From CAYSDL01 sp964429875 (lineage in GTDB: Bacteria > Fidelibacterota > Marinisomatia > SCGC-AAA003-L08 > D37C17), in contig CAYSDL010000036.1 in NCBI GenBank assembly GCA_964429875.1, forward strand, positions 1 through 14,534: 14,534 nt of DNA, written 5' to 3'. This document shows positions 5,770 to 14,474 of this stretch, one piece after another (the first letter of the stretch is position 1; each line of letters begins with the position of its first letter). The notes beneath the pieces were generated by a model. That model did no database searches, was not told the origin of the DNA, and saw nothing but the letters and a program-made list of their open reading frames with translations. Position numbers and translations under genes: made by a program.

Positions 5770-8700
5770 TTACAGATCAAGAATAATATTTACAAGTCCA
5801 ACTATATCAACAACATTTAGCTCTCCATCAGGATAGATATCACCAAACTCAATTTCAAGATCACTTGGGAATGTATTGAATTCATATAAATCAATAACTA
5901 TATCAATTAGAACAATAATATCAGCAACATTTACTTGACAATCCTGGGTTAAATCACCCATTTGCATCATATCTATATTGATATAAGCAAGTTCACCTGG
6001 ATCAATATTAATAATATCATAATTTTCAGTTGATCCACTCGGACTTTGTGAGGCAATAATAAATTCATCTCCATACTGCGCATTTTCTGGAATAGTTATT
6101 TGAAGATCACCAATATAAATATCTGTTGATGACCCAGTCATCATATCCATCAATAAAAGGCTTAAATAATCATTACCTGAATTTGATGCAAAGACTGATC
6201 CTGAGTCCTCTACAAATGTTATAGGAGTATCAAGAGATAACTGTTCATTTGGATCAATAAATTCAAAACCAGTTGCAAGGCCATAAAGTTCATCATCCTG
6301 ACCTTTTTTTACATATACTGGGATATCAATTAATTGGCCTGGAACTCCGCAAACATTTGATAATGAAAGCGTATCACTACCATCAGATAGAGTTGAAATT
6401 CTTAGAACTTCCTGAGTGGTATAAGGGTACTCTAAATCAACACGCCTGATATCATCATATCCATCTACATTTGTTGCTCTTAATAAAGAAAGAATAACAT
6501 CATTTGCAGACAGTTCGCCATCTCCCCCGCGTTCACCTTCATCATAACAATCACCATCTTCATTTAAATCAACATCCTCTGGCATAACATCAAAACTGCT
6601 ATAAAGATTACTAGTGCTATCTGGCATAACAACATCTCTAGATGCTGTTATCAGTTTTAATGCATTAATAACATCAGGAGCAACCACAAGGTCATCACCA
6701 AACTCACCGGCATCCTCGCTATCACCATCACTGTTTAAATCATCACCCACAGGCCTAACATCACCAGCAAGATATGTATTGTAAATATAAACCTCTATAG
6801 ATTCACTCACGCTATCATCATTATCACTTAGTGTTAGGGCAAGCGATGAAGACTGTGAATCTGAATCGGGGCTACATGTAATTTGAATTGTATTTTCTCC
6901 ATTATCAGCTGAAGCGCAGTAATCAACTCCATCAAGAGTATATGTTAACATATCACCATCTGTATCAGAGAAATATACATCTATGACATATACATTATTC
7001 TCCGGGATATGTACATCGTTCTCTAATCCTGATATTACAGGCAGATCATTATCAGAAATAACATTAAAGGTTACTGTAGCTGTATCAGCAAGTTCACCAT
7101 CGGATGCTTGATACGTCAACTGATCTACGCCGTAATAATTACTATTAGGGATATACTCAAATCCACTAACTATTCCGTTTTCAGGATTCTGAATAATGGT
7201 GAAAGTAAGATCATCTTCATCAACATCACTTGCGCTAAACTCAAATACAACACTTGAATCCTCATCAAGATCATAGGATAGATCCTCTGCTAGAGGTGCA
7301 TCATTTACTGAAAGTACGCTAATTGTAAATGAACTATAAGCCTCATAAACACCATCTGATGCTATTATAGATATAGTACCATCACCAAAATAGTTTTCTG
7401 TTGGAGTCAGCGTTAATGTTAGGCTATCTAAAATAGCTACTATATCTTCATTATCTGAAGATGCTAAGATACTAATATCATCACCATCCTGATCAACGAC
7501 ATTTAGATCAATGGATAATAGTTCATCTTCATTCATTGTTTGATCTTCAACCTGATCAATAGTTGGTGTATGAAGTATATCAATAGGAAATTCTAATTCT
7601 ACTACAGCTGAAGGGTTCCCATTGTCTGATAAGGTAAATAGAGCTACTCCATCATCTGCACCAATATCTGGTGATACTGTTATATCAAGTCCATCAAGAC
7701 TTACATAATCCGGGGATCCTGAATCTAAAGAAAGAGACAGAGAATCACCATCACTATCAGATAAACTTACAGTAATTGTTGTAGAAGTACCTTCCAGAAG
7801 CTCAATTCCTCCTGTTACATCCCACCCAGGATAATGATTTACATTGACCATAAAACTATCAATAGTAGTAACATTTGGGTTCCCTGAATCTGAAACACTG
7901 ATAACAACCTGCCCTGAATTATCACCATAATTTGGAGATAAATCAAGAGTTGCATAAGATTCTCCTGTTGTATGATTAAGGCTAACAAATGATGGGGCAT
8001 CAATTAAAGATACAGTCATATCTGTTCCTTCAGGATCAACAACAGTAAATCCTACATCCTGCATATCTCCTTCAAGCATATTAACATCTGAAAATTCAGG
8101 ATCAAAATATGGAGAAAGATTAGTAATAAATACTTCAAGCTGTGATCCAACAGGTGTAGATAAATTCACAAGATCAAAAGAATCATCTGATCCTGATGCT
8201 CCAGATAAACTAAGGCCATATAATTGATATTCCTGAGCGCTAGATGGTACATCTACCAGAAGATTTCCAAAATGGACATCAAATCCTTCCAGCATTGGAT
8301 CAAGGTCAGATACTGCTATTGTAACATAACCAGATTCAACAACGCTAATAAATGGATCACTTCCCTCAACAAGAAGCTCAAAATCAAGATCTTCTATAAG
8401 TGATGGTGCATCAACACCTTCTACCTGCACGCCAAAAACAAATCCGGATAAATTCTCACCATCATTTAGGTCAACCATAAGAGGAACAGCATTCACAGTG
8501 CCTGCTTCTACCTGCATACTACTGGAATACAATCTATTTTCTACTAACATATTAACATCAAGTGTATCAATCTCATCATCATAGATAACACTTACAAAGC
8601 TGCTATAATTACCATTTGATAGTGAATCTGATGTAAAAATCAAATCAACATCAATACTATCACCCGCTATAATTTCTATATGGTCCGTTGAAAGAGAAAG

Positions 8701-11700
8701 CCATGATTCACTTGTTTCTAGATTAGCATTCAAATACCCTGATCCGCTATTATAAACAGTAACGCTCTGAGATTCTTCTGAATAAGGAGCAAGTTCTCTT
8801 GTTATGCTATCTTCAGATAAAGTAACATCAGCAGGACCTGCAATGGTTACAAAAAGTTCAACTTCTTCATCAACAGTTGAATACACACGAATTGTATCTC
8901 CGATAGATGCTCCAATAATACCTTGAAATGGATTGGAAGTTTCTTGAACCTCAATATTTCCTCTAAAAATTCCTGAATTTAAATCAGTCTCACTTGCAAG
9001 AATATCAAATAGAGCAAATCCATTGATATTAGTTGCTGTAACTGGTGTTTGATCAGCTGCATATGGATTTTCATCTACAGCTTCAAGTTCAATATAAAGC
9101 GTCGATCCAACTCCTGGAGAATAAGTTAATACTTCCTCATATGAATCATCTTCATAAAGCTGAATAGATATAGCATCTCCAACCTGACCTGGGGCATGTG
9201 GGCTAGGCCAAGGAAGACTGGAATTAATAGTTACATAACCAAGATTGTCACCATCATCAAATCCATCCCAAATCATTTCAAAAATTTCTGCATTGGATGT
9301 TGTCCCCCACCAATTTTGATCAGCAGTTCCTACCATATCAGTTGCATTTGATTTAAATAAATTAAACCCAGGATTACCATCTTCATCAAGATTTCCAACA
9401 ATATTATTATACATCAGTGAATCTGGATCACCATAGACTCCATAACCATAATTATCACTTATAACATTTTCATTAATAACTGTTCTACTATTACCTTGAT
9501 TATGAATAAATATTCCACCTCCTAAATCAGTATGTGAAGTATCTCCAGCTATTGTATTAAATTTAATAATAGGCGAATCAATAACTGACCCTCCAATATA
9601 GATAGCTCCTCCAGATTGATAAGAGGTATTTGATGACATTAAGTTATCATAAATATAAGGAGAGCCACTATTAATGTAAATAGCTCCACCGTATGTTGCA
9701 ATATTTCCGGTAAATGAATTAGATGCAATTTGAACATCAGGAATATCGGTATAAATAGCACCACCCTTATTATCACCACTTTGTGTAATATTTTGATTAT
9801 CTGTAAATGTATTATTACTAATTGTACTTGTTGACCCATCACCAAATTGATTAATAGCTACCCATTTATTACCTTCAAACGAATTAGATGTAATTGTAAT
9901 ATTACTGGTACCATCTAAATAGATACCACTTGCATAATTATTATTAATGGAAGATCCTGATACATTTAGTTCCTCAGCATTTAATATTCTAAGACCGTTT
10001 TCAGAACCACTAGGAGTTGAAGAACCATAATTATGTTCCAGGTCTCCTGTTACAGATACATTTGCTATAGTAACAGATGTTGCATTACCTTGTATAACAA
10101 TAGCATTGTTTTTATTTAATGAAAATATATCAGAATCAATTGAAATATCAGTTGTAATGTCTGCAGATAGACCATTTTGCATATTTCCTTCAAAAGTATT
10201 CCCACTTAATGAAATTGATAAACTATCTCCTGGAGATACAATCAACCCATCAGTACTATTATTAGAAATTGTATTATTTGTAAAACTATTTCCTGTATTT
10301 GTATCTATTCCATGCTGAGTATTGCTTAAGACAATATTTAAATTAAATGACTCCCCTGCATCTGTATTTATACCCCATCCTGAATTTCCTGAAACGGTAT
10401 TTTCTGAAAATATATTACCGGTATCCGTATCAATACCAAATCCCTGATTATTTTCAACAACATTTAACTCGAAATCATTACCTGCTTCAGTATTAATTCC
10501 AAAGGAACCATTATTAGACACTATATTTGATGTAAAGAAATTTCCAGTATTTGTATCAATACCGTAACTTCCATTATCAGTAACTATGTTATTTTCAAAA
10601 TTTTCTCCAGCATTTGTAAGGATACCGTAAGAACCATTACCAGTAACTGTATTATTAATAAAAGAATTACCTGTATCAGTAAAAATTCCATGACCATTGT
10701 TATTATTAACTTGCAAGGCTTCAAATGTTTCACCACCACTTGTGTAAATTCCATAACCTGTGTTTCCTGAGACCTCATCATTACTAAAAGTTCTACCACC
10801 TGTTACTCCATCACCTGTATTATCTGTAATTACATTATTTGATAGTTCAGCAAGGATATTGGTTTTGATCCCACCATCCCATACACCAGCTTGCCCACTT
10901 TGATTATCATGAATATAATTATCTGTAAATACAATCACACCATTATTTACATCTGTTGATGTTTCAATACCAAAATCATGATTACTAAACACTTCATTAT
11001 TGGTAAATGATTGGCCTTTGTATGTTCTAATACCATACCAACCATTATTTCCTACATGGTTACTGTCAAAAACATTTCCAGTCACAGTTGTAATTCCATA
11101 ATCTCCATTATTATCAACAGTTAGATTTACAAAAGATTCTCCTCCGCCCGTATAAATTCCATAATAGCTATTATCTGAAATATTATCATTTAAAAATGTC
11201 CTACCACCCTCTACTCCAAATCCAGTATTATTTGTAATTACGTTATCAGAAAATTCAGCAAGAATGCTTGTTCTAACTCCTCCATTAAAATCACCATATT
11301 CCCCTGTATTATTATCAATCATATTTGAAGAAAATATAATAGCACCTGAACTGTAGGCGGTTGTTGTTTCTATTCCAAAACCATTATTACCTGAAACATT
11401 ATTATCTGTAAAACTCTCACCTGCTTCAGTTTTAATACCGTAAGATCCATTATCTAATACATCATTTGATGCAAAAGTTTCACCAAGCCCTGCATATATG
11501 CCATAACCTGAATTGTTTTGGATAACATTTGAAGTAAATACTCCACCTAAGTCTGTTGTTATTCCATTACCAGAATTTCCATCAATAAGATTATCTGTAA
11601 ATTCCTGTCCTAATGCTGTTACTATCGCATAACCATTATTATTTATTATTGTGTTTTCTGTAAATACCTGTCCAGCTAAAGTATTTATTCCATATCCTTG

Positions 11701-14427
11701 ATTAGAATCTAGTGTATTATTAGAATAATATGCCCCGCCATCTATTGCATAGCCATTATTAGAGTTAATCGTATTATTAGTCAGATAAGATAAATGTCCA
11801 ACACGCATCCCTGGACCATCATTGTTTGAAATATCGCAGTTATCCATAAGAAAACTCTTAGTTACAGATCGTCCATCCCAGTACCCATCAAGAGCAGGAA
11901 GGCCATTACTACCAGCATCTGTGATTGTCATGTGATGAAAATGAGAACCAGTTAATACGTTATTATTCTCATCCAAAATAAGATTAATTGCTGTATTTGT
12001 AAATTTAATTTCCTTCCAACTTGAAGGGCCACTATCATTAACTGATTTAAATTCAACTCTATTTTCTTCTTCTCCAAGTACAACAAGTTCACCTGCAACT
12101 TCTATTCCAAAATTTTCTTCAAAAAGTATTTCAATACCAGCAGGTATCGTTAGGTTATTTGTTTCTAGAACTTGAACATCACCAGTTACAATATAAGGAC
12201 TATTTTCAGGAAGCAACGTTCTTGGGCCAGGAATAGGTCCATTTAATTCTGGAAGTTCTGTTTCAACTTCAAAAAATCCAAATTGACTAACAGGAGTTTC
12301 TGTTCCATCAGCCTGAACAGCCCAAACCATCCAATAAAGCTGAGCACCTATTGGAAGATCGTTTTCTACATAGTATCTAGTATCTGTAATGCCATTAACT
12401 TCAATATATATATCTGCGCCATCATATGGAACTTCCGGACCATATCGAAGCTTATAGTTACCTGTAGCTCCATTAAATGCATCAGTCCATTGGAACTGTG
12501 CATGTACAGATACGCCTGTTGTATTTGTAGGTGAAATTAGAATAAAGTTATTTGCAGACTCAGATGTTCCTGTTCCAGAAAGTGTAGTAGTTCCAAGCAC
12601 TGTAGTTGAATCTCCTGCAGTAGCTATAATAGAAAGCTCTGAGGTATAACTACTATCAATATCTGTAGGTGTAAAACGCACAGTCAGTGGAATAACCTCT
12701 TCAGGTAATATCGTAAATGATGTATCAGATACTATACTAAATACTGAGCTATTTGTATTTACATCAATTACATCAATTTCACCAATATTAAAATCTGGAC
12801 TTACTGATATAAGCTGATCAGAATATGCTCCTACTTGAACATTTCCAAAATCTAAATATTCAGGGGATATGTCAACTGTTGGAAGCTCAGATGATCCTGA
12901 AATTGGCATAATATGATGAACATAATCAGGACCAAATGAATATAAAAACAAATCTTCACTTTCTAAATCTTGAGGCGTATAACGAACAGTAATCGTTTGG
13001 GATTCACCTGGATTAAGTTCATACTGTGTTTCATTTTCGATGGTAAATTCTGAAAGCTCGACAAAACTGGAATCACTGTAATCAAAATATCCAGGAAGAA
13101 TATCTATAATTTCCTGCATCTCTCCTGTAGTATTTGTAAAAGAAATGTCCTGTTCTACAAAGGTGCCTAGCGGGACATCATTAAATGAATGATTAGTTGG
13201 GGATGCAGATAAATTCACAAAGCTATTTGCTGATAATGGTATTATTTTTAAAACTGGGTAATCTGTTGTTTGAATATAAAACCAAACATTAGCTTGAATA
13301 CCTGATAAGTCTTCAGTATATAATTCATTTAGATGGGGGAAATATCGAATGATTAAATCATAAGTGCTTTCAGACTCAATCGTAAATGCATCTGAACCAA
13401 TCACTTGCAATTGAGGTATTTCATTAAGAACATTCTCACCAGAAACAATCTTAATGCTATCAACGACAACGGAAGATATATCCCAACTGGATAATATAAA
13501 TGTTTTATCTATAAAATGATTGAATAAGGCATTATTATATGTATCTCCTGAATAATATGGGTTAGCTTCTATAGGCACAGGAGGTAAAGTAATACTTACA
13601 TATCCATGCCCACTGTTTTCACCTGATTGATTAGATTGATTTTGCCCAGAATTATATGATCCACCACCACCTTGATTGTAGTTACCACCACCACCAGAAT
13701 AGCCTCCTCCGCCTCCAGCTGGATGGATTCCACCACCACCACCACCAAAACCACCATGATTATTCCAGCAATGTCTATAAGCATATCCTCCAGTCCAATA
13801 TGGTTTTGATTTAGCGCCAATTAAATCAGCAGTATTGCCACAACAGTCTCCGCATCCAGTAGAATATGTATCTGAACTATGCCAACCTGCACCTGCTCCA
13901 CTTGAATCATTACCACTACATCCACCAGCATATCCAGTGTCTCCTCCACAACCGCCATTAGAACCTTCACTTACATGTCCTACATTATAATTACCATCAT
14001 CACCTGTACCACTACCTCCTCCAGCTGCAATCAAAAGCTCATTCGTATTTTTATATACAAATGTTCCTCCACCGCCACCAGCACCACCGGTAGTATGTGA
14101 TCCTTGTTGACCAACAACAATATTTAACACCTCTCCAATATCTAAATAAAATTCACCTGACATTCTTGCACCAGCACCACCATTATTACCACCTTGAGCT
14201 CCATGTCCATCAATATAATAAGTGCCTGAACGCGGTGCAGTAAATTGTTGAATACCTCCTGAAACGGAGACTTCCCACCACTCATTATATGCAGTATTAC
14301 ACTGTTCTTGAGATGGCCCTGTTGGTCCTGATTGTCCACAGGTAGTGAAAGTTAAAAGATCCCCGTATCCTACAGAGATAAATGTTACAATTAATAAAAA
14401 TTTGCTCAATTGATTAAATAAACACAT
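5770..14427 (-). CDS. Giant secreted multidomain surface protein: ALK/LTK-like glycine-rich domain, beta-helix, cadherin-like, cohesin-like and dockerin-like modules
   Basis: The product is a 2885-residue, strongly acidic, probable extracellular adhesin or scaffold. Layout: signal peptide 1-22; glycine-rich ALK/LTK-like domain about 25-282; Ig-like (choice-of-anchor D/HYDIN-like) domains about 285-622; fibronectin-III-like 624-722; right-handed beta-helix about 735-1740, with its N-cap (VTGDVQV...LTIPAGIEI) at 747-767, 21-residue coils 904-1405, GGAIY/FxGN coils to about 1660, and a closing NWWGTTS motif (1705-1711); Ig-like about 1746-1865; BACON-like 1866-1963; cohesin-like 1966-2102; about five cadherin-like domains 2104-2552 (SVNDAP at 2373-2378); expanded dockerin-like pair 2554-2652; second cohesin-like domain 2675-2818; terminal dockerin 2822-2885. 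I see no transmembrane anchor, LPXTG or type IX sorting tail. No enzymatic motif is recognisable; the beta-helix could be a carbohydrate-binding or passive stalk. An AGGAGA ribosome binding site supports the start. The PEGA barrel gene follows 15 bases later. Confidence 0.93.
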   Translation of the reverse strand: MCLFNQLSKFLLIVTFISVGYGDLLTFTTCGQSGPTGPSQEQCNTAYNEWWEVSVSGGIQQFTAPRSGTYYIDGHGAQGGNNGGAGARMSGEFYLDIGEVLNIVVGQQGSHTTGGAGGGGGTFVYKNTNELLIAAGGGSGTGDDGNYNVGHVSEGSNGGCGGDTGYAGGCSGNDSSGAGAGWHSSDTYSTGCGDCCGNTADLIGAKSKPYWTGGYAYRHCWNNHGGFGGGGGGIHPAGGGGGYSGGGGNYNQGGGGSYNSGQNQSNQSGENSGHGYVSITLPPVPIEANPYYSGDTYNNALFNHFIDKTFILSSWDISSVVVDSIKIVSGENVLNEIPQLQVIGSDAFTIESESTYDLIIRYFPHLNELYTEDLSGIQANVWFYIQTTDYPVLKIIPLSANSFVNLSASPTNHSFNDVPLGTFVEQDISFTNTTGEMQEIIDILPGYFDYSDSSFVELSEFTIENETQYELNPGESQTITVRYTPQDLESEDLFLYSFGPDYVHHIMPISGSSELPTVDISPEYLDFGNVQVGAYSDQLISVSPDFNIGEIDVIDVNTNSSVFSIVSDTSFTILPEEVIPLTVRFTPTDIDSSYTSELSIIATAGDSTTVLGTTTLSGTGTSESANNFILISPTNTTGVSVHAQFQWTDAFNGATGNYKLRYGPEVPYDGADIYIEVNGITDTRYYVENDLPIGAQLYWMVWAVQADGTETPVSQFGFFEVETELPELNGPIPGPRTLLPENSPYIVTGDVQVLETNNLTIPAGIEILFEENFGIEVAGELVVLGEEENRVEFKSVNDSGPSSWKEIKFTNTAINLILDENNNVLTGSHFHHMTITDAGSNGLPALDGYWDGRSVTKSFLMDNCDISNNDGPGMRVGHLSYLTNNTINSNNGYAIDGGAYYSNNTLDSNQGYGINTLAGQVFTENTIINNNGYAIVTALGQEFTDNLIDGNSGNGITTDLGGVFTSNVIQNNSGYGIYAGLGETFASNDVLDNGSYGIKTEAGESFTDNNVSGNNGFGIETTTAYSSGAIIFSSNMIDNNTGEYGDFNGGVRTSILAEFSDNVITNNTGFGVEGGRTFLNDNISDNSYYGIYTGGGESFVNLTVDNNGDYGITTVTGNVFDSNHVGNNGWYGIRTYKGQSFTNNEVFSNHDFGIETSTDVNNGVIVFTDNYIHDNQSGQAGVWDGGIKTNILAELSNNVITDNTGDGVTGGRTFSNDEVSGNTGYGIYTSGGETFEALQVNNNNGHGIFTDTGNSFINNTVTGNGSYGILTNAGENFENNIVTDNGSYGIDTNTGNFFTSNIVSNNGSFGINTEAGNDFELNVVENNQGFGIDTDTGNIFSENTVSGNSGWGINTDAGESFNLNIVLSNTQHGIDTNTGNSFTNNTISNNSTDGLIVSPGDSLSISLSGNTFEGNMQNGLSADITTDISIDSDIFSLNKNNAIVIQGNATSVTIANVSVTGDLEHNYGSSTPSGSENGLRILNAEELNVSGSSINNNYASGIYLDGTSNITITSNSFEGNKWVAINQFGDGSTSTISNNTFTDNQNITQSGDNKGGAIYTDIPDVQIASNSFTGNIATYGGAIYINSGSPYIYDNLMSSNTSYQSGGAIYIGGSVIDSPIIKFNTIAGDTSHTDLGGGIFIHNQGNSRTVINENVISDNYGYGVYGDPDSLMYNNIVGNLDEDGNPGFNLFKSNATDMVGTADQNWWGTTSNAEIFEMIWDGFDDGDNLGYVTINSSLPWPSPHAPGQVGDAISIQLYEDDSYEEVLTYSPGVGSTLYIELEAVDENPYAADQTPVTATNINGFALFDILASETDLNSGIFRGNIEVQETSNPFQGIIGASIGDTIRVYSTVDEEVELFVTIAGPADVTLSEDSITRELAPYSEESQSVTVYNSGSGYLNANLETSESWLSLSTDHIEIIAGDSIDVDLIFTSDSLSNGNYSSFVSVIYDDEIDTLDVNMLVENRLYSSSMQVEAGTVNAVPLMVDLNDGENLSGFVFGVQVEGVDAPSLIEDLDFELLVEGSDPFISVVESGYVTIAVSDLDPMLEGFDVHFGNLLVDVPSSAQEYQLYGLSLSGASGSDDSFDLVNLSTPVGSQLEVFITNLSPYFDPEFSDVNMLEGDMQDVGFTVVDPEGTDMTVSLIDAPSFVSLNHTTGESYATLDLSPNYGDNSGQVVISVSDSGNPNVTTIDSFMVNVNHYPGWDVTGGIELLEGTSTTITVSLSDSDGDSLSLSLDSGSPDYVSLDGLDITVSPDIGADDGVALFTLSDNGNPSAVVELEFPIDILHTPTIDQVEDQTMNEDELLSIDLNVVDQDGDDISILASSDNEDIVAILDSLTLTLTPTENYFGDGTISIIASDGVYEAYSSFTISVLSVNDAPLAEDLSYDLDEDSSVVFEFSASDVDEDDLTFTIIQNPENGIVSGFEYIPNSNYYGVDQLTYQASDGELADTATVTFNVISDNDLPVISGLENDVHIPENNVYVIDVYFSDTDGDMLTYTLDGVDYCASADNGENTIQITCSPDSDSQSSSLALTLSDNDDSVSESIEVYIYNTYLAGDVRPVGDDLNSDGDSEDAGEFGDDLVVAPDVINALKLITASRDVVMPDSTSNLYSSFDVMPEDVDLNEDGDCYDEGERGGDGELSANDVILSLLRATNVDGYDDIRRVDLEYPYTTQEVLRISTLSDGSDTLSLSNVCGVPGQLIDIPVYVKKGQDDELYGLATGFEFIDPNEQLSLDTPITFVEDSGSVFASNSGNDYLSLLLMDMMTGSSTDIYIGDLQITIPENAQYGDEFIIASQSPSGSTENYDIINIDPGELAYINIDMMQMGDLTQDCQVNVADIIVLIDIVIDLYEFNTFPSDLEIEFGDIYPDGELNVVDIVGLVNIILDL
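5773..6768 (-). other. C-terminal dockerin-like / cohesin-like / dockerin segment of the giant protein
   Basis: Residues 2554-2885. First comes a pair of Asp-rich loops, each reading D-L-N-x-D-G-D-x-x-D-x-G-E-x-G (about 2563-2577 and 2620-2634) and followed by a helix-like stretch with a PDVINAL or NDVILSL core. Next, 2675-2818 resembles a cohesin-like beta-sandwich (YGLATGFEF, then IGDLQITIP). The end, 2822-2885, has two classic dockerin repeats: GDLTQDCQVNVAD and GDIYPDGELNVVD, each with its following hydrophobic helix. The dockerin calcium ligands are D2825, D2829, N2833, D2836 and D2863, D2867, N2871, D2874. The usual glycine at loop position 6 is cysteine (C2830) in the first repeat. Confidence 0.7.
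10276..10716 (-). repeat. Alternating two-coil (42-residue, 126-base) higher-order repeat
   Basis: In seven consecutive coils (residues 1238-1384) the turn motif alternates TGN, AGE, TGN, AGN, TGN, AGE, TGN, with matching D-T-x-T-G-N versus N/T-x-A-G-E contexts. This implies expansion by pairs of coils. The underlying DNA shows near-identical words, for example GTATTTGTATC, at intervals of about 126 bases. Confidence 0.8.
10591..11403 (-). repeat. Tandem duplication of a six-coil block (405 and 408 bases)
   Basis: Block A (residues 1009-1143; 11403-10999) and block B (1144-1279; 10998-10591) show the same order of coil lengths: 26, 27 or 28, 19, 21, 21, 21. They also share unusual insertions: FGIETxT before a hydrophobic V/I-I-F strand, then GGxxTxILAExS, then NVITxNTGxGV and GGRTFxND. 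Both DNA and protein have diverged noticeably, so the duplication is not recent. Confidence 0.85.
13582..14355 (-). other. ALK/LTK-type glycine-rich domain of the giant protein
   Basis: Residues about 25-282. It opens with FTTCGxSGPxGPxQ (27-40) and QCNxAY (42-47), continues with a GTYYIDGHGAQGG strand (68-80), VGQQGS (105-110), GGGGGTFVYK (117-126) and LLIAAGGGSG (131-140), then GGFGGGGGG (225-233) and GGGGGYSGGGG (238-248), and ends GYVSITLP. This order matches from memory the glycine-rich extracellular domain of ALK/LTK receptors. Eight cysteines (30, 43, 160, 170, 192, 195, 196, 220) could form disulfides after export. Confidence 0.8.
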
Positions 14428-14432
14428 GTACT

Positions 14433-14438
14433 TCTCCT
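14433..14438 (-). promoter_or_regulatory. Strong ribosome binding site of the giant surface-protein gene
   Basis: Minus-strand AGGAGA lies five bases before the ATG at 14427. It is the best Shine-Dalgarno match in the window and decides the start, which is followed directly by a signal peptide. Confidence 0.8.
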
Positions 14439-14474
14439 ATAAATTTTTTGGAAATAAAAAAGTTGATGATATGT

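Larger units (their letters stand above)
10213..11718 (-). repeat. Array of 23 beta-helix coils, 21-residue (63-base) basic period
   Basis: Residues 904-1405 divide without gaps into 23 units of the pattern N-x-V/I-x-x-N-x-G-x-G-I-x-T-x-x-G-x-x-F-x-x. Most are exactly 21 residues (63 bases); the exceptions are 26, 27, 19, 26, 28 and 19. Each unit is one turn of a right-handed parallel beta-helix, with asparagine ladders at turns. At DNA level neighbouring units remain similar, so the array grew by tandem duplication within the gene. Confidence 0.9.

Noticed and set aside
5770..5964. Type IX secretion sorting tail at the C-terminus of the giant protein
   Set aside because: The end consists of two dockerin calcium repeats; there is no Ig-like CTD with the usual PxG...Y...L pattern followed by a terminal basic residue.
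10213..11718. Regularly spaced similar words that could suggest a CRISPR array or satellite DNA
   Set aside because: The period is 63 bases in frame, the repeats are degenerate, and the translation is a coherent beta-helix coil; there are no unique spacers of constant length.
13596..14339. Minus-strand alternative frames of 65-74 codons inside the glycine-rich region
   Set aside because: They are frame-shifted readings of glycine-rich codons giving valine/isoleucine runs; the main frame has a signal peptide, a ribosome binding site and domain motifs.
13582..14355. Glycine-rich segment read as collagen-like or simple low-complexity DNA
   Set aside because: There is no Gly-X-Y periodicity, and non-glycine landmarks (FTTCG, QCNxAY, VGQQG, LLIAAGGG) occur in a fixed order.
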